64,000 nucleotides of DNA from positions 372,001 to 436,000 of the forward strand of contig NZ_JAGSPJ010000001.1 of the NCBI RefSeq assembly GCF_018139545.1, read 5' to 3'. This document shows, piece after piece, positions 35,168 to 44,675 of the stretch. The notes under the pieces were generated by a model. That model was not told the origin of the DNA, did not search any database, and saw nothing but the letters and a program-made list of their open reading frames with translations. This DNA comes from Affinundibacterium fentianense (lineage in GTDB: Bacteria > Pseudomonadota > Gammaproteobacteria > Burkholderiales > Burkholderiaceae_D). The first letter of the stretch is position 1; every line of letters starts with the position of its first letter. The position numbers and the translations under genes were made by a program.

Positions 35168-35788
35168 GTGCGACTGAAGACATTACTCAACATTTTAAGT
35201 ATTGGCTTACTAAATTGTTTAAGCGTGGAGGTTGTCATTGCACAGCCTCAGTCAGTGCCCAGTGCCTCAGCTCAAATGTCGTCAAACTCGGTAACGACGA
35301 GTGCACTTGCTGCACCAACGATAACGCAACCAAGTACGAAAACCACTTGGGCAAGTTTAACTTCCGACCAAAAAACTGCACTTTCACCATTGGCTAACGA
35401 ATGGGACAAGATGGATGAGTTGCGTCGAAAAAAATGGCTGGGAATTGCGAACAAGTATTCATCAATGAAGCCTGAAGAACAACAACGTGTACAAGAACGG
35501 GTTCAAGCTTGGGTGAAACTTACGCCAGAACAGCGAATGGCAGTTAGAGAAAATTTTTCGAATACCGTCAAAAAAACGCCAGAACAGAAATCTGCCCAAT
35601 GGCAGCAATATCAACAATTAAGCGACGAGGAAAAAACGAAGCTTGCCAACGAGGCAAAAATGAAGAAAAGCGTCACCATTGTCCAACCTGAATCAAAGCG
35701 TACTACCCCGGTTTTACCTCCGTTAAAAAAAGGTCCACCACCGGTGGTTAATGCAAGCGGCGCTTCACAGGCCAACAACAATAAGTAA
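35168..35788 (+). CDS. DUF3106 exported protein
   Basis: A 206-residue protein with a signal peptide (1-25), a Ser/Thr-rich linker and a DUF3106 region: WASLTSDQKTALSPLANEWDKM, followed by repeated short units of the form LTPEQRMAVRENF and KTPEQKSAQWQQY, resembling LTxxQ-type metal/stress sensors of the periplasm. A Pro/Lys-rich tail ends it. Start is GTG two bases after the DUF3619 stop. It may be the periplasmic partner of the sigma module; function unproven. Confidence 0.85.
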   Translation: MRLKTLLNILSIGLLNCLSVEVVIAQPQSVPSASAQMSSNSVTTSALAAPTITQPSTKTTWASLTSDQKTALSPLANEWDKMDELRRKKWLGIANKYSSMKPEEQQRVQERVQAWVKLTPEQRMAVRENFSNTVKKTPEQKSAQWQQYQQLSDEEKTKLANEAKMKKSVTIVQPESKRTTPVLPPLKKGPPPVVNASGASQANNNK

Positions 35789-35804
35789 ATTAGGTAACTA
35801 GCAA

Positions 35805-36326
35805 GTGAATCAAGTAGAAGTCAAAGGACCCTTTCCCACGCCAACCTTAAGCCGCAGACTTGTATGCATGCTCATTTATGAAGCAGCATTAGTTTTCGGT
35901 GTCGTTTTTTTTGCTAGTTTCGTATTTGACGTCAGCACCCAAAGTAAAAGCGCCTTGAGTCTCCGTTTAATGCGAGAAGTTTTCCTTTTCTTCGTCATTG
36001 GCGGCTACTTTGTCTTCTTTTGGCGACGCAGCGGACAGACTCTTGCAATGCAAACCTGGCGAATAAAACTCGTCAACGATGATTTAGGAAAAGTACCGTT
36101 GGTGAAAGCAATAGTTCGTTATTGCCTAGCGTGGCTTTGGGTTCTACCTGGATTTATTTTGTCTTATCAATTCGGGCTTAAAAATGCACAACTATTAATC
36201 CCAGTTCTAGTTTGCTTTTGCATTTGGGCCTCTCTGACATTTTTCGCAAAAGATGGTCAATTTTTACATGACAAACTTGCAAAGACACGGCTAATCCAAT
36301 TACCAAAACAAAATTCAAGCACTTAG
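35805..36326 (+). CDS. RDD family membrane protein
   Basis: A 173-residue inner membrane protein with about four membrane segments. The RDD family pattern is visible at the start (LSRRLVCMLIYEAALVFGVVF) and in GQTLAMQTWRIKLV, ending FFAKDGQFLHDKLAKTRLI. The family includes proteins linked to ion antiport, but its role here is unknown. Start is GTG, 16 bp after the DUF3106 gene, so it is the last gene of the sigma factor operon. Confidence 0.88.
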   Translation: MNQVEVKGPFPTPTLSRRLVCMLIYEAALVFGVVFFASFVFDVSTQSKSALSLRLMREVFLFFVIGGYFVFFWRRSGQTLAMQTWRIKLVNDDLGKVPLVKAIVRYCLAWLWVLPGFILSYQFGLKNAQLLIPVLVCFCIWASLTFFAKDGQFLHDKLAKTRLIQLPKQNSST

Positions 36327-36455
36327 TCGAAATCAAATTAGATTTTGTTTTATCGCTTTTTTCCAGCGCCAAATTTGGGGTCTTGCTTAATTCAATGATA
36401 TTCTATTGCAACATGATCGCCACTTGCGACATGACAAGATCAATAGGCATGCGTT

Positions 36456-37130
36456 ATGCAAAATAAGACCCCAAGACGAACAAGAGACCGTATTCTAGAC
36501 TTATCGCTAAAATTGTTTAATGATTTTGGCGAACCCAACATCACGACAACGATCATCGCCGATGAGATGAGCATCTCGCCGGGAAATCTTTATTATCATT
36601 TCAGAAATAAAGAGGACATAGTCAATTCTCTATTTCTTCAATTCGAAGAAGAAATCAATAAGAAACTCGCCTTCCCACAAGGCCGTAAAGCGAATATCCA
36701 AGATATTTGGACTTATTTGCATTTGACGTTTGAATTGATATGGCGCTACCGTTTCTTTTATCGAGATCTAAACGATCTTTTGACAAGAAATCGCAAACTC
36801 GAGTTAACATTTAAACAAATTCTTAACCATAAAATCAAAGTTGCCACAGAATTATGCTTGGGGCTGCGCGCAGATGGCGAATTTGAAGCCGATGATATTA
36901 CCGTCGATGCATTGGCGACGAATATGGTCGTCGTTGCGACTTATTGGCTGTCCTACGAATATGTTCGGAATCCCCGAAAATACACTGAATTGCAAACCAT
37001 GTCAGAATCTTTAGCGCGCGGATGCTACCAAGTCATTGTACAAATTAGCCCATATCTGCGTGGACAAACGAAAGAAGTATTCGAGAAATTATCACAAGAT
37101 TATTTACTAAAAATCAAACGTCAAAGTTAA
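36456..37130 (+). CDS. TetR/AcrR family transcriptional regulator
   Basis: A 224-residue regulator. The N-terminal HTH (residues 8-55) reads RTRDRILDLSLKLFNDFGEPNITTTIIADEMSISPGNLYYHFRNKEDIV, split here as helix 1, the DNA-recognition turn around SPGNLYYHF, and helix 4. The C-terminal part is an all-helical ligand/dimer domain rich in aromatic residues. Ligand unknown. The LOG gene starts 2 bp after its stop and is cotranscribed. No divergent target operon adjoins it. Confidence 0.9.
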   Translation: MQNKTPRRTRDRILDLSLKLFNDFGEPNITTTIIADEMSISPGNLYYHFRNKEDIVNSLFLQFEEEINKKLAFPQGRKANIQDIWTYLHLTFELIWRYRFFYRDLNDLLTRNRKLELTFKQILNHKIKVATELCLGLRADGEFEADDITVDALATNMVVVATYWLSYEYVRNPRKYTELQTMSESLARGCYQVIVQISPYLRGQTKEVFEKLSQDYLLKIKRQS

Positions 37131-37132
37131 TC

Positions 37133-37708
37133 ATGAGGTCCATCTGCGTTTATTGTGGTTCTGCGAAAGGGAATTCGCCAGCCTTCCACCTAGCTGCTTT
37201 AGGCATGGCACAACAACTTGTATCCAACAAAATCGAACTCGTTTATGGCGGAGGTGACGTAGGAATAATGAAAATTATTGCGGACGAGGTTCTGCGCCTT
37301 GGTGGACATGTCACTGGAGTTATTCCAAAAGCTTTACTTGATCGCGAGGTTGGACACAATAATTTGAATCAATTACATGTTGTCGCGAACATGCACGAAC
37401 GAAAAGCAATGATGGCAGAATTATCTGACGGATTTATTGCTTTACCAGGTGGAATCGGTACCTTAGAGGAGCTTTTTGAAATGTTCACTTGGCTACAATT
37501 AGGTTTCCATCACAAGCCTCTCGGTTTACTCAACGTGGATGGCTTTTATGATCAACTACTTCAATTTCTTGATCATGCTGTGCAATCCGGCTTTCTCAAA
37601 CCGGAACATAATGCCTTGTTAATTAAAGAAACAGATTCATCTTTACTGATAAGGAGAATGCAACACTTTGAAGAAGCCGTGAATAGCAAATACGGATTAA
37701 ATAGTTAA
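37133..37708 (+). CDS. LOG family protein (TIGR00730, nucleoside monophosphate phosphoribohydrolase)
   Basis: Rossmann-fold protein of 191 residues. The signature PGGIGTLEELFEMFTW carries the PGGxGTxxE motif, and the N-terminus SICVYCGSAKGNSP is typical. Homologues hydrolyse cytokinin riboside monophosphates or purine nucleoside monophosphates to free base and ribose 5-phosphate; in bacteria that make no cytokinin the role is probably nucleotide salvage. It follows the TetR gene with a 2-bp gap. Confidence 0.92.
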   Translation: MRSICVYCGSAKGNSPAFHLAALGMAQQLVSNKIELVYGGGDVGIMKIIADEVLRLGGHVTGVIPKALLDREVGHNNLNQLHVVANMHERKAMMAELSDGFIALPGGIGTLEELFEMFTWLQLGFHHKPLGLLNVDGFYDQLLQFLDHAVQSGFLKPEHNALLIKETDSSLLIRRMQHFEEAVNSKYGLNS

Positions 37709-37839
37709 TTGCACCTAATTTTTCAAAGATAAATTTTGGAAAACAAAGCAAAATCGCGGTGCGCGATTAATTCCAAGGTAAAATGCACACCGAATACCAC
37801 TTATGCAAATTACCGTTTTTTACTTTTGATTGAACAATA

Positions 37840-38049
37840 ATGAAATTTTCCAAACAATTTTCTCTCTATCAATCCGAAGCCTCACAATTCTTAAATGGCT
37901 TAAAGCAGTCCAATCCTCAATTAGAGCAAAATCAACGCGAGGGACGATCCCTACTCTGGGATAAAGCACCAATTGATTTGGATACGGAACGTCGAATTTC
38001 AGAAAGTCGCGTAAAGCAGCAAGCCTACGTTTATCAAAGTAAGAATTAA
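37840..38049 (+). CDS. DUF3460 small protein
   Basis: A 69-residue hydrophilic protein matching DUF3460: YQSEASQFLNGLKQSNPQLE, then REGRSLLWDKAPIDLD, ending KQQAYVYQSKN. The family is restricted mainly to Burkholderiales and sits in front of scpA, as here (52 bp away). Function unknown; position suggests a link to chromosome segregation or only to expression of scpA. Confidence 0.88.
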   Translation: MKFSKQFSLYQSEASQFLNGLKQSNPQLEQNQREGRSLLWDKAPIDLDTERRISESRVKQQAYVYQSKN

Positions 38050-38101
38050 AACCGTCGATCAATTACCCTGAAAATATTTTCAGCGAATTGTATCCCCGCA
38101 T

Positions 38102-38956
38102 ATGTCGACCCCCAACATTTCCGCAGCAGACTTGCCCCTCATAGGGACCGTCGACAGCACACCCGATGTTGTCGATGGCCTAGCATTTGCTAAGCTCTAT
38201 GGAGAGCCATTATTCAAGCTTCCGAATGACCTTTACATTCCCCCGGACGCCTTGGAGATTTTTCTTGAAGCATTTGAAGGGCCGCTCGATCTTTTGCTTT
38301 ATTTGATACGCAAGCAGAATTTCAATATTCTCGATATCCCCATGGCGCAAGTGACCCAACAGTACTTGCAATATGTTGATCAAATTCGTCTGCACAATTT
38401 GGAGTTGGCAGCGGAATACTTACTGATGGCTGCGATGTTAATCGAAATCAAGTCACGCATGCTAGTTCCGAGCAGTAAGTCACAGGATAGCGACGAAGCC
38501 GATGATCCGCGAGCAGCTTTAGTAAGGCGTCTACTTGAATATGAACAAATGAAACTCGCCGCGTATGATCTCAATACGATTCCACAATTAGGGCGGGATT
38601 TCTTACATGCGCAAGTCTTCATCGAACAAAATACGATCTTGCATTGGCCCGAAGTAAGGGTCGCAGATCTACAACAAGCATGGGCCGATGTTTTAGGTCG
38701 CGCTAAACTGGTCGCCCACCATAAAATTAGTCGCGAAGAACTATCCGTTCGAGAACATATGAGTAGCATTTTACGTCGATTACAATCGAGTAAATTTGTC
38801 GAATTTGCTGACCTATTCGACCCAACTCGAGGCGCGCCCGTTCTCGTTGTCAATTTCGTTGCCCTGCTTGAGTTAGCCAAAGAAACCCTGATTGAAATTA
38901 CGCAGGCTGAGGCCTATGCACCGATTTATGTGCGCCTAGCATACGCCCCAGTCTAA
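38102..38956 (+). CDS. scpA: Segregation and condensation protein A
   Basis: Kleisin subunit that bridges SMC heads together with ScpB in chromosome condensation. The 284 residues include the N-terminal kleisin block FEGPLDLLLYLIRKQNFNILDIPMAQVTQQYL, a central region (RRLLEYEQMK) and the C-terminal winged helix ending IYVRLAYAPV. An extra 55 residues precede the kleisin block. scpB is not in the window; the neighbours DUF3460 and panC are typical for the order. Confidence 0.95.
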   Translation: MSTPNISAADLPLIGTVDSTPDVVDGLAFAKLYGEPLFKLPNDLYIPPDALEIFLEAFEGPLDLLLYLIRKQNFNILDIPMAQVTQQYLQYVDQIRLHNLELAAEYLLMAAMLIEIKSRMLVPSSKSQDSDEADDPRAALVRRLLEYEQMKLAAYDLNTIPQLGRDFLHAQVFIEQNTILHWPEVRVADLQQAWADVLGRAKLVAHHKISREELSVREHMSSILRRLQSSKFVEFADLFDPTRGAPVLVVNFVALLELAKETLIEITQAEAYAPIYVRLAYAPV

Positions 38957-39829
<873 letters not shown>

Positions 39830-39835
39830 TTGATC

Positions 39836-40726
39836 ATGGGATTCATACATAAAATTTTGCTGCTACTCAGCGCCATTATGGTCGCAAGCTTTTGCAACGC
39901 TGCGGACATACGAGTGATTGACGATGGACAACGTTCCGTAGTTTTGCCACAACCGGCAAAACGCATCATCAGTCTCGCCCCGCATGTGACGGAAATGGTA
40001 TTTGCAGCGGGTGCAGGAGACTATCTGGTTGGTGTTAGTGAATACAGTGATTTTCCTGAGCAAGCGAAGAAAATCACATCAGTTGGAAATATTTTTGCGC
40101 TTGACCTCGAGCGCTTGCTCTCATTAAAGCCAGACTTAGTCATCATCTGGGGCACAGGGAACGCCAAACATTTAGCAAAGAAATTACGTGAGAACAAAAT
40201 CACCGTTTTTGAAAGTGAGCCACACAATTTTGAAGATATCGCGACCTCATTTGAACGTATTGCAACATTGAGCGGAACGACTCAGACAGGGAATGCAGCA
40301 GCGCAACAATTCCGGCAAAGGCTAGAAAAACTGCGTACCACTTATCAACTCGCTTCCGGTGAGAAACCTGTTTCCGTCTTTCATCAAATGGTGAAAAGTC
40401 CTTTAATGACCATCAACAAGGAACATTTCATCTCGAAAATGATACAACTTTGTGGTGGCGAAAATGTATTCAAAGACCTAAAAGAAATCAGTTCGACGAT
40501 CACAATGGAAGCCTTATTGGCAAGCAATCCTGAACTAATTTTTAGTAGTGGCAAAGATCAAACCAAGATACTAAAAGATTGGGAAAACTACCCAACGCTG
40601 CAGGCAGTCAAAAAACAAAATCTATACGCAATCCCGGGCGATTGGTTACATCGCGCGGGCCCTAGAATTCTCGATGCGACCGAGATGCTTTGCAAAGACA
40701 TCCAACAAGCCCGCAAGACTCGTTAA
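39836..40726 (+). CDS. Periplasmic cobalamin-type (BtuF-like) substrate-binding protein
   Basis: Class III periplasmic binding protein of 296 residues with a 22-residue signal peptide. The family pattern is RIISLAPHVTEMVFAAGAGDYLVGVSEYSDFP, then LSLKPDLVIIWGTGN and C-terminal IPGDWLHRAGPRILDATEMLC. BtuF binds vitamin B12; haem or siderophore cannot be excluded. The frame opens at a TTG two codons earlier, but the ATG at 39836 is preferred. No BtuC or BtuD is encoded nearby, so it must work with a transporter elsewhere. Confidence 0.87.
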   Translation: MGFIHKILLLLSAIMVASFCNAADIRVIDDGQRSVVLPQPAKRIISLAPHVTEMVFAAGAGDYLVGVSEYSDFPEQAKKITSVGNIFALDLERLLSLKPDLVIIWGTGNAKHLAKKLRENKITVFESEPHNFEDIATSFERIATLSGTTQTGNAAAQQFRQRLEKLRTTYQLASGEKPVSVFHQMVKSPLMTINKEHFISKMIQLCGGENVFKDLKEISSTITMEALLASNPELIFSSGKDQTKILKDWENYPTLQAVKKQNLYAIPGDWLHRAGPRILDATEMLCKDIQQARKTR

Positions 40727-40831
40727 TACGAATACGGACTTTCATCGCACTTCAACAAGAGCAATCAAGCGCTGGAATGACTTTTACTATTGGCAAAAAA
40801 AATCCTAAATTTTGGATATACAGCGCTCAAG

Positions 40832-40868
40832 CAATGACTTGAGATCGGACCGCGATCTCAAGTCATTG
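40832..40868. repeat. 15-bp perfect hairpin just past slyD
   Basis: CAATGACTTGAGATC (40832-40846) pairs completely with GATCTCAAGTCATTG (40854-40868) around a 7-nt loop. It begins two bases past the slyD stop and lacks a T-tract on either strand. A 3'-end stabiliser or Rho-dependent site is more likely than an intrinsic terminator. Confidence 0.65.
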
Positions 40869-40870
40869 GA

Positions 40871-41395
40871 TCAATGCAAAGGATAAGAACGATATTCGCC
40901 ATCGTCATCATCGTCTTGATGAATATCACTGCCATGTACGTGTCCATGCGCAATTTCTTCTTCTGATGCGACCCGAACTTCTGTCACGTGCAAATTGAAG
41001 CGCAAGGCGATCCCCGCCAACGGATGATTGCCATCCAAAACTACCTTACCTTCTGCGATTTCGGTGACGGTAAAGATAATACTTTCACCATCCTCATCGT
41101 CGTCTGGCGTACCTTCAAACTGCATTCCTACTTCAATTGGGGAAGGTAAACGATCACGATCTTCAATTTTCACAAGCTCCGCATCATACTCACCAAACGC
41201 GTCTTCAGGCTCAATTTGAATTGTTTCGTTAAAACCAATCTCTTTACCTTCGAGAGCCTCTTCGATCTTGGGCAAAGTATTCTCGTAGCCACCATGGAGA
41301 TAAACCATCGGTTCCTGACCTTGCTCAATCAGATTACCCATTGTGTCAGATAAGCTATATTCAACCGTCACAACCGTATTTTTGGCAATTTTCAT
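40871..41395 (-). CDS. slyD: FKBP-type peptidyl-prolyl isomerase SlyD
   Basis: Cytoplasmic prolyl isomerase and chaperone. The 174 residues comprise an FKBP domain with an inserted-in-flap domain; VTVEYSLSDTMGNLIEQG and DGNHPLAGIALRFNLHVTEVR are characteristic. The tail HGHVHGSDIHQDDDDD is rich in His and Asp and could bind nickel or other divalent metals, though it is shorter than the E. coli tail and has no cysteines. Convergent with the binding-protein gene. Confidence 0.94.
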   Translation of the reverse strand: MKIAKNTVVTVEYSLSDTMGNLIEQGQEPMVYLHGGYENTLPKIEEALEGKEIGFNETIQIEPEDAFGEYDAELVKIEDRDRLPSPIEVGMQFEGTPDDDEDGESIIFTVTEIAEGKVVLDGNHPLAGIALRFNLHVTEVRVASEEEIAHGHVHGSDIHQDDDDDGEYRSYPLH

Positions 41396-41517
41396 ACTAT
41401 TTCCTTAAAATTTTCAATTCTTTTCGACTACATTTTGCATTATACCGTTCTCAAAGCTCGGGCTATGATTTATCCTGCCTGAACTTTTTTTTACTTTCCC
41501 CCGCTTTGCTCGACTTT

Positions 41518-42654
41518 ATGAAAAAATCATCTCCAACAACCAACTTGCTCGGCGGGATTTCTGTCGACGAGTTCTTTCAAACATACTGGCAGAAAAAACC
41601 GCTCCTCATTCGCCAAGCGATTCCTCAATTTAAGCCCCTATTTCAACCTGAGGAATTGTTTGAGATGGCTGCACGTGATGATGTTGAATCACGATTGATC
41701 TGCTTCTTTAAACAGCACTGGGAAATGAAAAATGGCCCAATTACAACCATTCCAGTAAAAGAAAAAAAGGATTGGACTTTGCTAGTACAAGGGGTCAACT
41801 TGCACCAGGAAAAGGCCAACGATCTGTTACGCCAATTTCGATTTGTCCCGGATGCCAGACTTGACGACCTGATGATCAGCTATGCCGTTGATGGCGGAGG
41901 CGTTGGACCGCACTTTGACTCTTATGATGTCTTTTTGTTGCAAGCACATGGCCAACGCCGTTGGCGAATCAGTGCGCAGAAAGATCTAAGCTTAATTGAG
42001 GGTATGCCACTGAAAATACTGCGTAATTTTCAAAGTGAGCAAGAATTCATTCTTGAGCCTGGTGATATGCTTTATTTACCACCACAGTATGCGCATGATG
42101 GTATTGCAATTGGCGAATGTATGACCTACTCGATCGGATTTCGATCCCCATCATACCAAGAGCTAGGCGAAGGTTTTCTACAATTCATGGCGGACACCAT
42201 CGATCTCCCTGGACGTTACGCAGATCCCGAGCTAAAAACGTGCAAGCACCCAGCCGAAATTCACGAACAGATGATGGATAAAGTTTGCGCTGAATTATTG
42301 AAAATCCAACTAAATAAAGACGATATGTCGATTTTTTTAGGCGAATACTTAACAGAGCCAAAATCAAGCGTATTTTTTGAGTCACCAGAGAAACCCTTCA
42401 CACCGAAAAAATTCACGCAACAAGCACTGAAATTAGGCGTCAAGCTGGCACTTAAAACGCAGATGTTGTACTACTCACGACATATCTTTATCAATGGGGA
42501 ATCTTTTAGTGTCGGACGTGCTGACAAACAAATATTGAGTCTACTAGCGAATCAACGAAAATTAAATGCAGAAGATTTGACTAAGGCCTCTGACGATGTG
42601 CTCGAAGCTTTCTGCATTTGGTACGAGGATGGTTGGTTAGAACTCGCAAATTAA
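41518..42654 (+). CDS. Cupin/JmjC-type ribosomal oxygenase, RoxA (YcfD)-like
   Basis: Fe(II)/2-oxoglutarate oxygenase of 378 residues. In E. coli RoxA/YcfD hydroxylates an arginine of ribosomal protein L16. The iron triad is visible as His132 and Asp134 in GPHFDSYDVFL and His193 in LYLPPQYAHDG, and the arginine-rich HGQRRWRI strand follows. A C-terminal winged-helix-like domain occupies about 220-378. I moved the start from 41341 to ATG 41518; the extra 59 codons lack family similarity and overlap the slyD promoter region. L16 as substrate is inferred. Confidence 0.9.
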   Translation: MKKSSPTTNLLGGISVDEFFQTYWQKKPLLIRQAIPQFKPLFQPEELFEMAARDDVESRLICFFKQHWEMKNGPITTIPVKEKKDWTLLVQGVNLHQEKANDLLRQFRFVPDARLDDLMISYAVDGGGVGPHFDSYDVFLLQAHGQRRWRISAQKDLSLIEGMPLKILRNFQSEQEFILEPGDMLYLPPQYAHDGIAIGECMTYSIGFRSPSYQELGEGFLQFMADTIDLPGRYADPELKTCKHPAEIHEQMMDKVCAELLKIQLNKDDMSIFLGEYLTEPKSSVFFESPEKPFTPKKFTQQALKLGVKLALKTQMLYYSRHIFINGESFSVGRADKQILSLLANQRKLNAEDLTKASDDVLEAFCIWYEDGWLELAN

Positions 42655-42962
42655 ACTTAGGCTCGCTCGTCCAGAGAGTCAATCGCAGAGCCATTTTTAA
42701 CGGTTTTTGATGCGCATACAACATCGAAAACAATGAATAGCAATCAAAACACATGATTAGTTCATTTTTTTCGAAAAAATTGCTTTGAAGTGTATTCGAT
42801 TGACAGAAAAATCATTATAATTCGCGGTTAGGAAAGTTTCGAAGGGATTGCAAGATCTTTTTGATTTTTGCACCGACGGCTTAACCTATTGAGCGATAAT
42901 TACCGGTAATTATTCATCGCAAGTTTGTTGTTTTTTTAGATCTATTTTTTGAAAGTAAAAAC
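42655..42962 (+). promoter_or_regulatory. Upstream region of the Ala/Pro lipoprotein gene with structured 5' UTR
   Basis: A perfect -10 hexamer TATAAT lies at 42816-42821, which would give a 5' UTR of about 135 nt. The -35 is unclear, since the only TTGACA (42800-42805) is 10 bp away. Within the UTR is an 18-bp perfect palindrome at 42896-42913 (ATAATTACC/GGTAATTAT) enclosed by GCGAT/ATCGC. No reading frame of note. Confidence 0.5.
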
Positions 42963-43202
42963 ATGAAAAAATCACTTTTGCTCGTTTCCTTGTTGGCAGT
43001 AGCTTTGGTAGCATGCAACAAACCAGCTGAAACTCCAGCTTCTACTCCAGCAGTTGAAGCAGCTCCAGCATCTGCACCAGCATCCGCTCCAGCAGCTGAA
43101 GCAGCACCAGCATCTGCACCAGCAGCTGAAGCAGCTCCAGCAGCAGCTTCTCCAGCAGCTGAAGCAGCTCCAGCAGCAGCTTCTGCAGCAGCTTCTAAGT
43201 AA
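42963..43202 (+). CDS. Small Ala/Pro-rich repeat lipoprotein
   Basis: A 79-residue protein. Residues 1-17 form a lipoprotein signal with lipobox LVAC, predicting lipidation at Cys18. The mature part is almost entirely Ala, Pro, Glu and Ser, built from an 11-residue unit of the type PAAEAAPAAAS. The DNA shows this as tandem 30-33-bp units starting at 43089, 43119 and 43152, so length may vary between strains. Such a peptide is likely an extended, unstructured envelope spacer. No functional domain. A strong terminator follows at once. Confidence 0.85.
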   Translation: MKKSLLLVSLLAVALVACNKPAETPASTPAVEAAPASAPASAPAAEAAPASAPAAEAAPAAASPAAEAAPAAASAAASK

Positions 43203-43216
43203 TTTTTATTACTTTT

Positions 43217-43248
43217 AAAAAAAAGCCAGTCTTAGACTGGCTTTTTTT
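43217..43248 (+). terminator. Intrinsic terminator of the lipoprotein gene
   Basis: Stem AGCCAGTC/GACTGGCT (43224-43242) with a 3-nt loop, followed by seven T. An A-run on the left makes it also readable on the minus strand. Confidence 0.9.
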
Positions 43249-43303
43249 GTTTCTACTCTCCTTGTCGAAAGTCTTGATAGAAACGAACGATCTTTGTAAC
43301 AAT

Positions 43304-43334
43304 AAAAAAACGGATCCTCGGATCCGTTTTTTTT
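43304..43334. terminator. Bidirectional terminator downstream of bamC
   Basis: Stem CGGATCC/GGATCCG (43311-43326) flanked by A7 and T8. On the minus strand it lies about 25 bp past the bamC stop. Confidence 0.88.
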
Positions 43335-43356
43335 GCCTAATTACAATTCAAAACAA

Positions 43357-44568
43357 TTACTTCAGTTGCTCATTCAACACCGTCAAGATCTTATTGGCAA
43401 CTGGTGTTGCTGAAACCTTACCATCATCGCCATGAACCGTCACATGACTAGTTTCGCCCGCATCGCGCACTAAAATACGGTACTTCTGACCATCTTTCGC
43501 AGCATCTCCAGAACCCCAAGAGAATAAACGAGCAAAAAATCCTTCGCTTGCACCTTTTGTCTTGGCATCGATATCTTGATCAATATACCTTACAAAATAA
43601 ATGCCTTTGGAGCGATCCCGATCTTCAATCGTAAATCCGATCCTATCCAGAGCCAAGCCAACACGACGCCAAGAACGATCAAAGCCCTCATCTGTCTCCA
43701 GATAACTCAAGCCACTCAAACTCAACAACTTCGAACGTGGCGCGCCGCTTGGCTCATTGGCTTTACTCGACTGCGCAACCGCAGCAGCAGAAACAGGTTT
43801 TGCTTTAGCTTCGTCGCCGCCCAAACGCAACATCAAGCGTGCTAGAAATTCTGCCTCAAGTCCTGCATCGTTCGCGCGGGAAGTCCAAGCTGTTCCAGTT
43901 TTATCCATTCCCGTTACGACTTCCTGTGCGCCACGATGGCTGACATAAATTTCAACATCACCGTTTGCACCCCGTTCTACACGCGTCCGAAACTTGTCAC
44001 GTTCACCAGTCGAATACAAGCCATCAAAGACTTTACCGAGTGTGGAACGAATAAAATCTTGCGGAATCTTACCCCGATTTTCCGCCCAATCAGTTTCCAT
44101 CACGCCAGTGGATTCATTCTCAATATTCAATAAGAAACCCTGCTCCTGCCAAAAATCTTTAAGTTGCGGCCACAATACTTCTGGCGCGAGCTTCACAACC
44201 AAGTACCGCTGAGTACCATTGCGCTCTATGCGCATATCTTTCAATTGATTCGGCGCAACCACCCCGTTTGCAGTCGCTTGAGCGCCGCCAACACCGCCTG
44301 CACGCTTCGCTGCATACGCGCTCGCAGTCGCACTTCCTTGTTCTGCATCAGGAATTGAGAAACGATTATCACGACGAATTTGGGTCAAATCAGGAGGAAC
44401 TTCCAAAGAGGTCGTCTTCGCTTTACTCGCGCTTCGGTAGTCGATGCGATTTGAGTCTGCAATGTTTCCAACGAAGCTACAACCACTACCCAATGCAGCG
44501 ACACCAACGACCCCAGCCAAGCCTAATATGCGCACCATCTTTTTGTTAGCAACAACACTTTTTGCCAT
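43357..44568 (-). CDS. bamC: Outer membrane assembly lipoprotein BamC (NlpB)
   Basis: Accessory lipoprotein of the BAM complex that inserts beta-barrel proteins. The 403 residues start with a lipoprotein signal ending AALGSGC (Cys about 30; the lipobox is slightly unusual), then the conserved unstructured segment RIDYRSASKAKTTSLEVPPDLTQI that binds BamD, and two helix-grip domains. The frame opens with a GTG at 44595; the ATG at 44566-44568 with AGGG eight bases upstream is preferred. It follows dapA by about 100 bp, the dapA-bamC order of E. coli. Confidence 0.93.
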   Translation of the reverse strand: MAKSVVANKKMVRILGLAGVVGVAALGSGCSFVGNIADSNRIDYRSASKAKTTSLEVPPDLTQIRRDNRFSIPDAEQGSATASAYAAKRAGGVGGAQATANGVVAPNQLKDMRIERNGTQRYLVVKLAPEVLWPQLKDFWQEQGFLLNIENESTGVMETDWAENRGKIPQDFIRSTLGKVFDGLYSTGERDKFRTRVERGANGDVEIYVSHRGAQEVVTGMDKTGTAWTSRANDAGLEAEFLARLMLRLGGDEAKAKPVSAAAVAQSSKANEPSGAPRSKLLSLSGLSYLETDEGFDRSWRRVGLALDRIGFTIEDRDRSKGIYFVRYIDQDIDAKTKGASEGFFARLFSWGSGDAAKDGQKYRILVRDAGETSHVTVHGDDGKVSATPVANKILTVLNEQLK

Positions 44569-44675
44569 GTGAAAATCCCTACGAATTAAGATCACGAAAT
44601 AACTTCAACTAAATATGCATGAAACACATGGCGCTTGTCTCCGTCCAATCACTGAACATGCACACTTCCCTACTT

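Noticed and set aside
38380-38880. 166-codon minus-strand frame opposite scpA
   Set aside because: Antisense to ScpA with Ser/Arg-rich composition typical of a shadow frame.
42800-42821. TTGACA and TATAAT as a promoter pair upstream of the lipoprotein gene
   Set aside because: Both hexamers are perfect but only 10 bp apart, too close for sigma70. I keep only the TATAAT as a possible -10.
43089-43184. Tandem 30-33-bp direct repeats as a possible CRISPR
   Set aside because: The repeats are contiguous without spacers and encode the in-frame Ala/Pro units of the lipoprotein.
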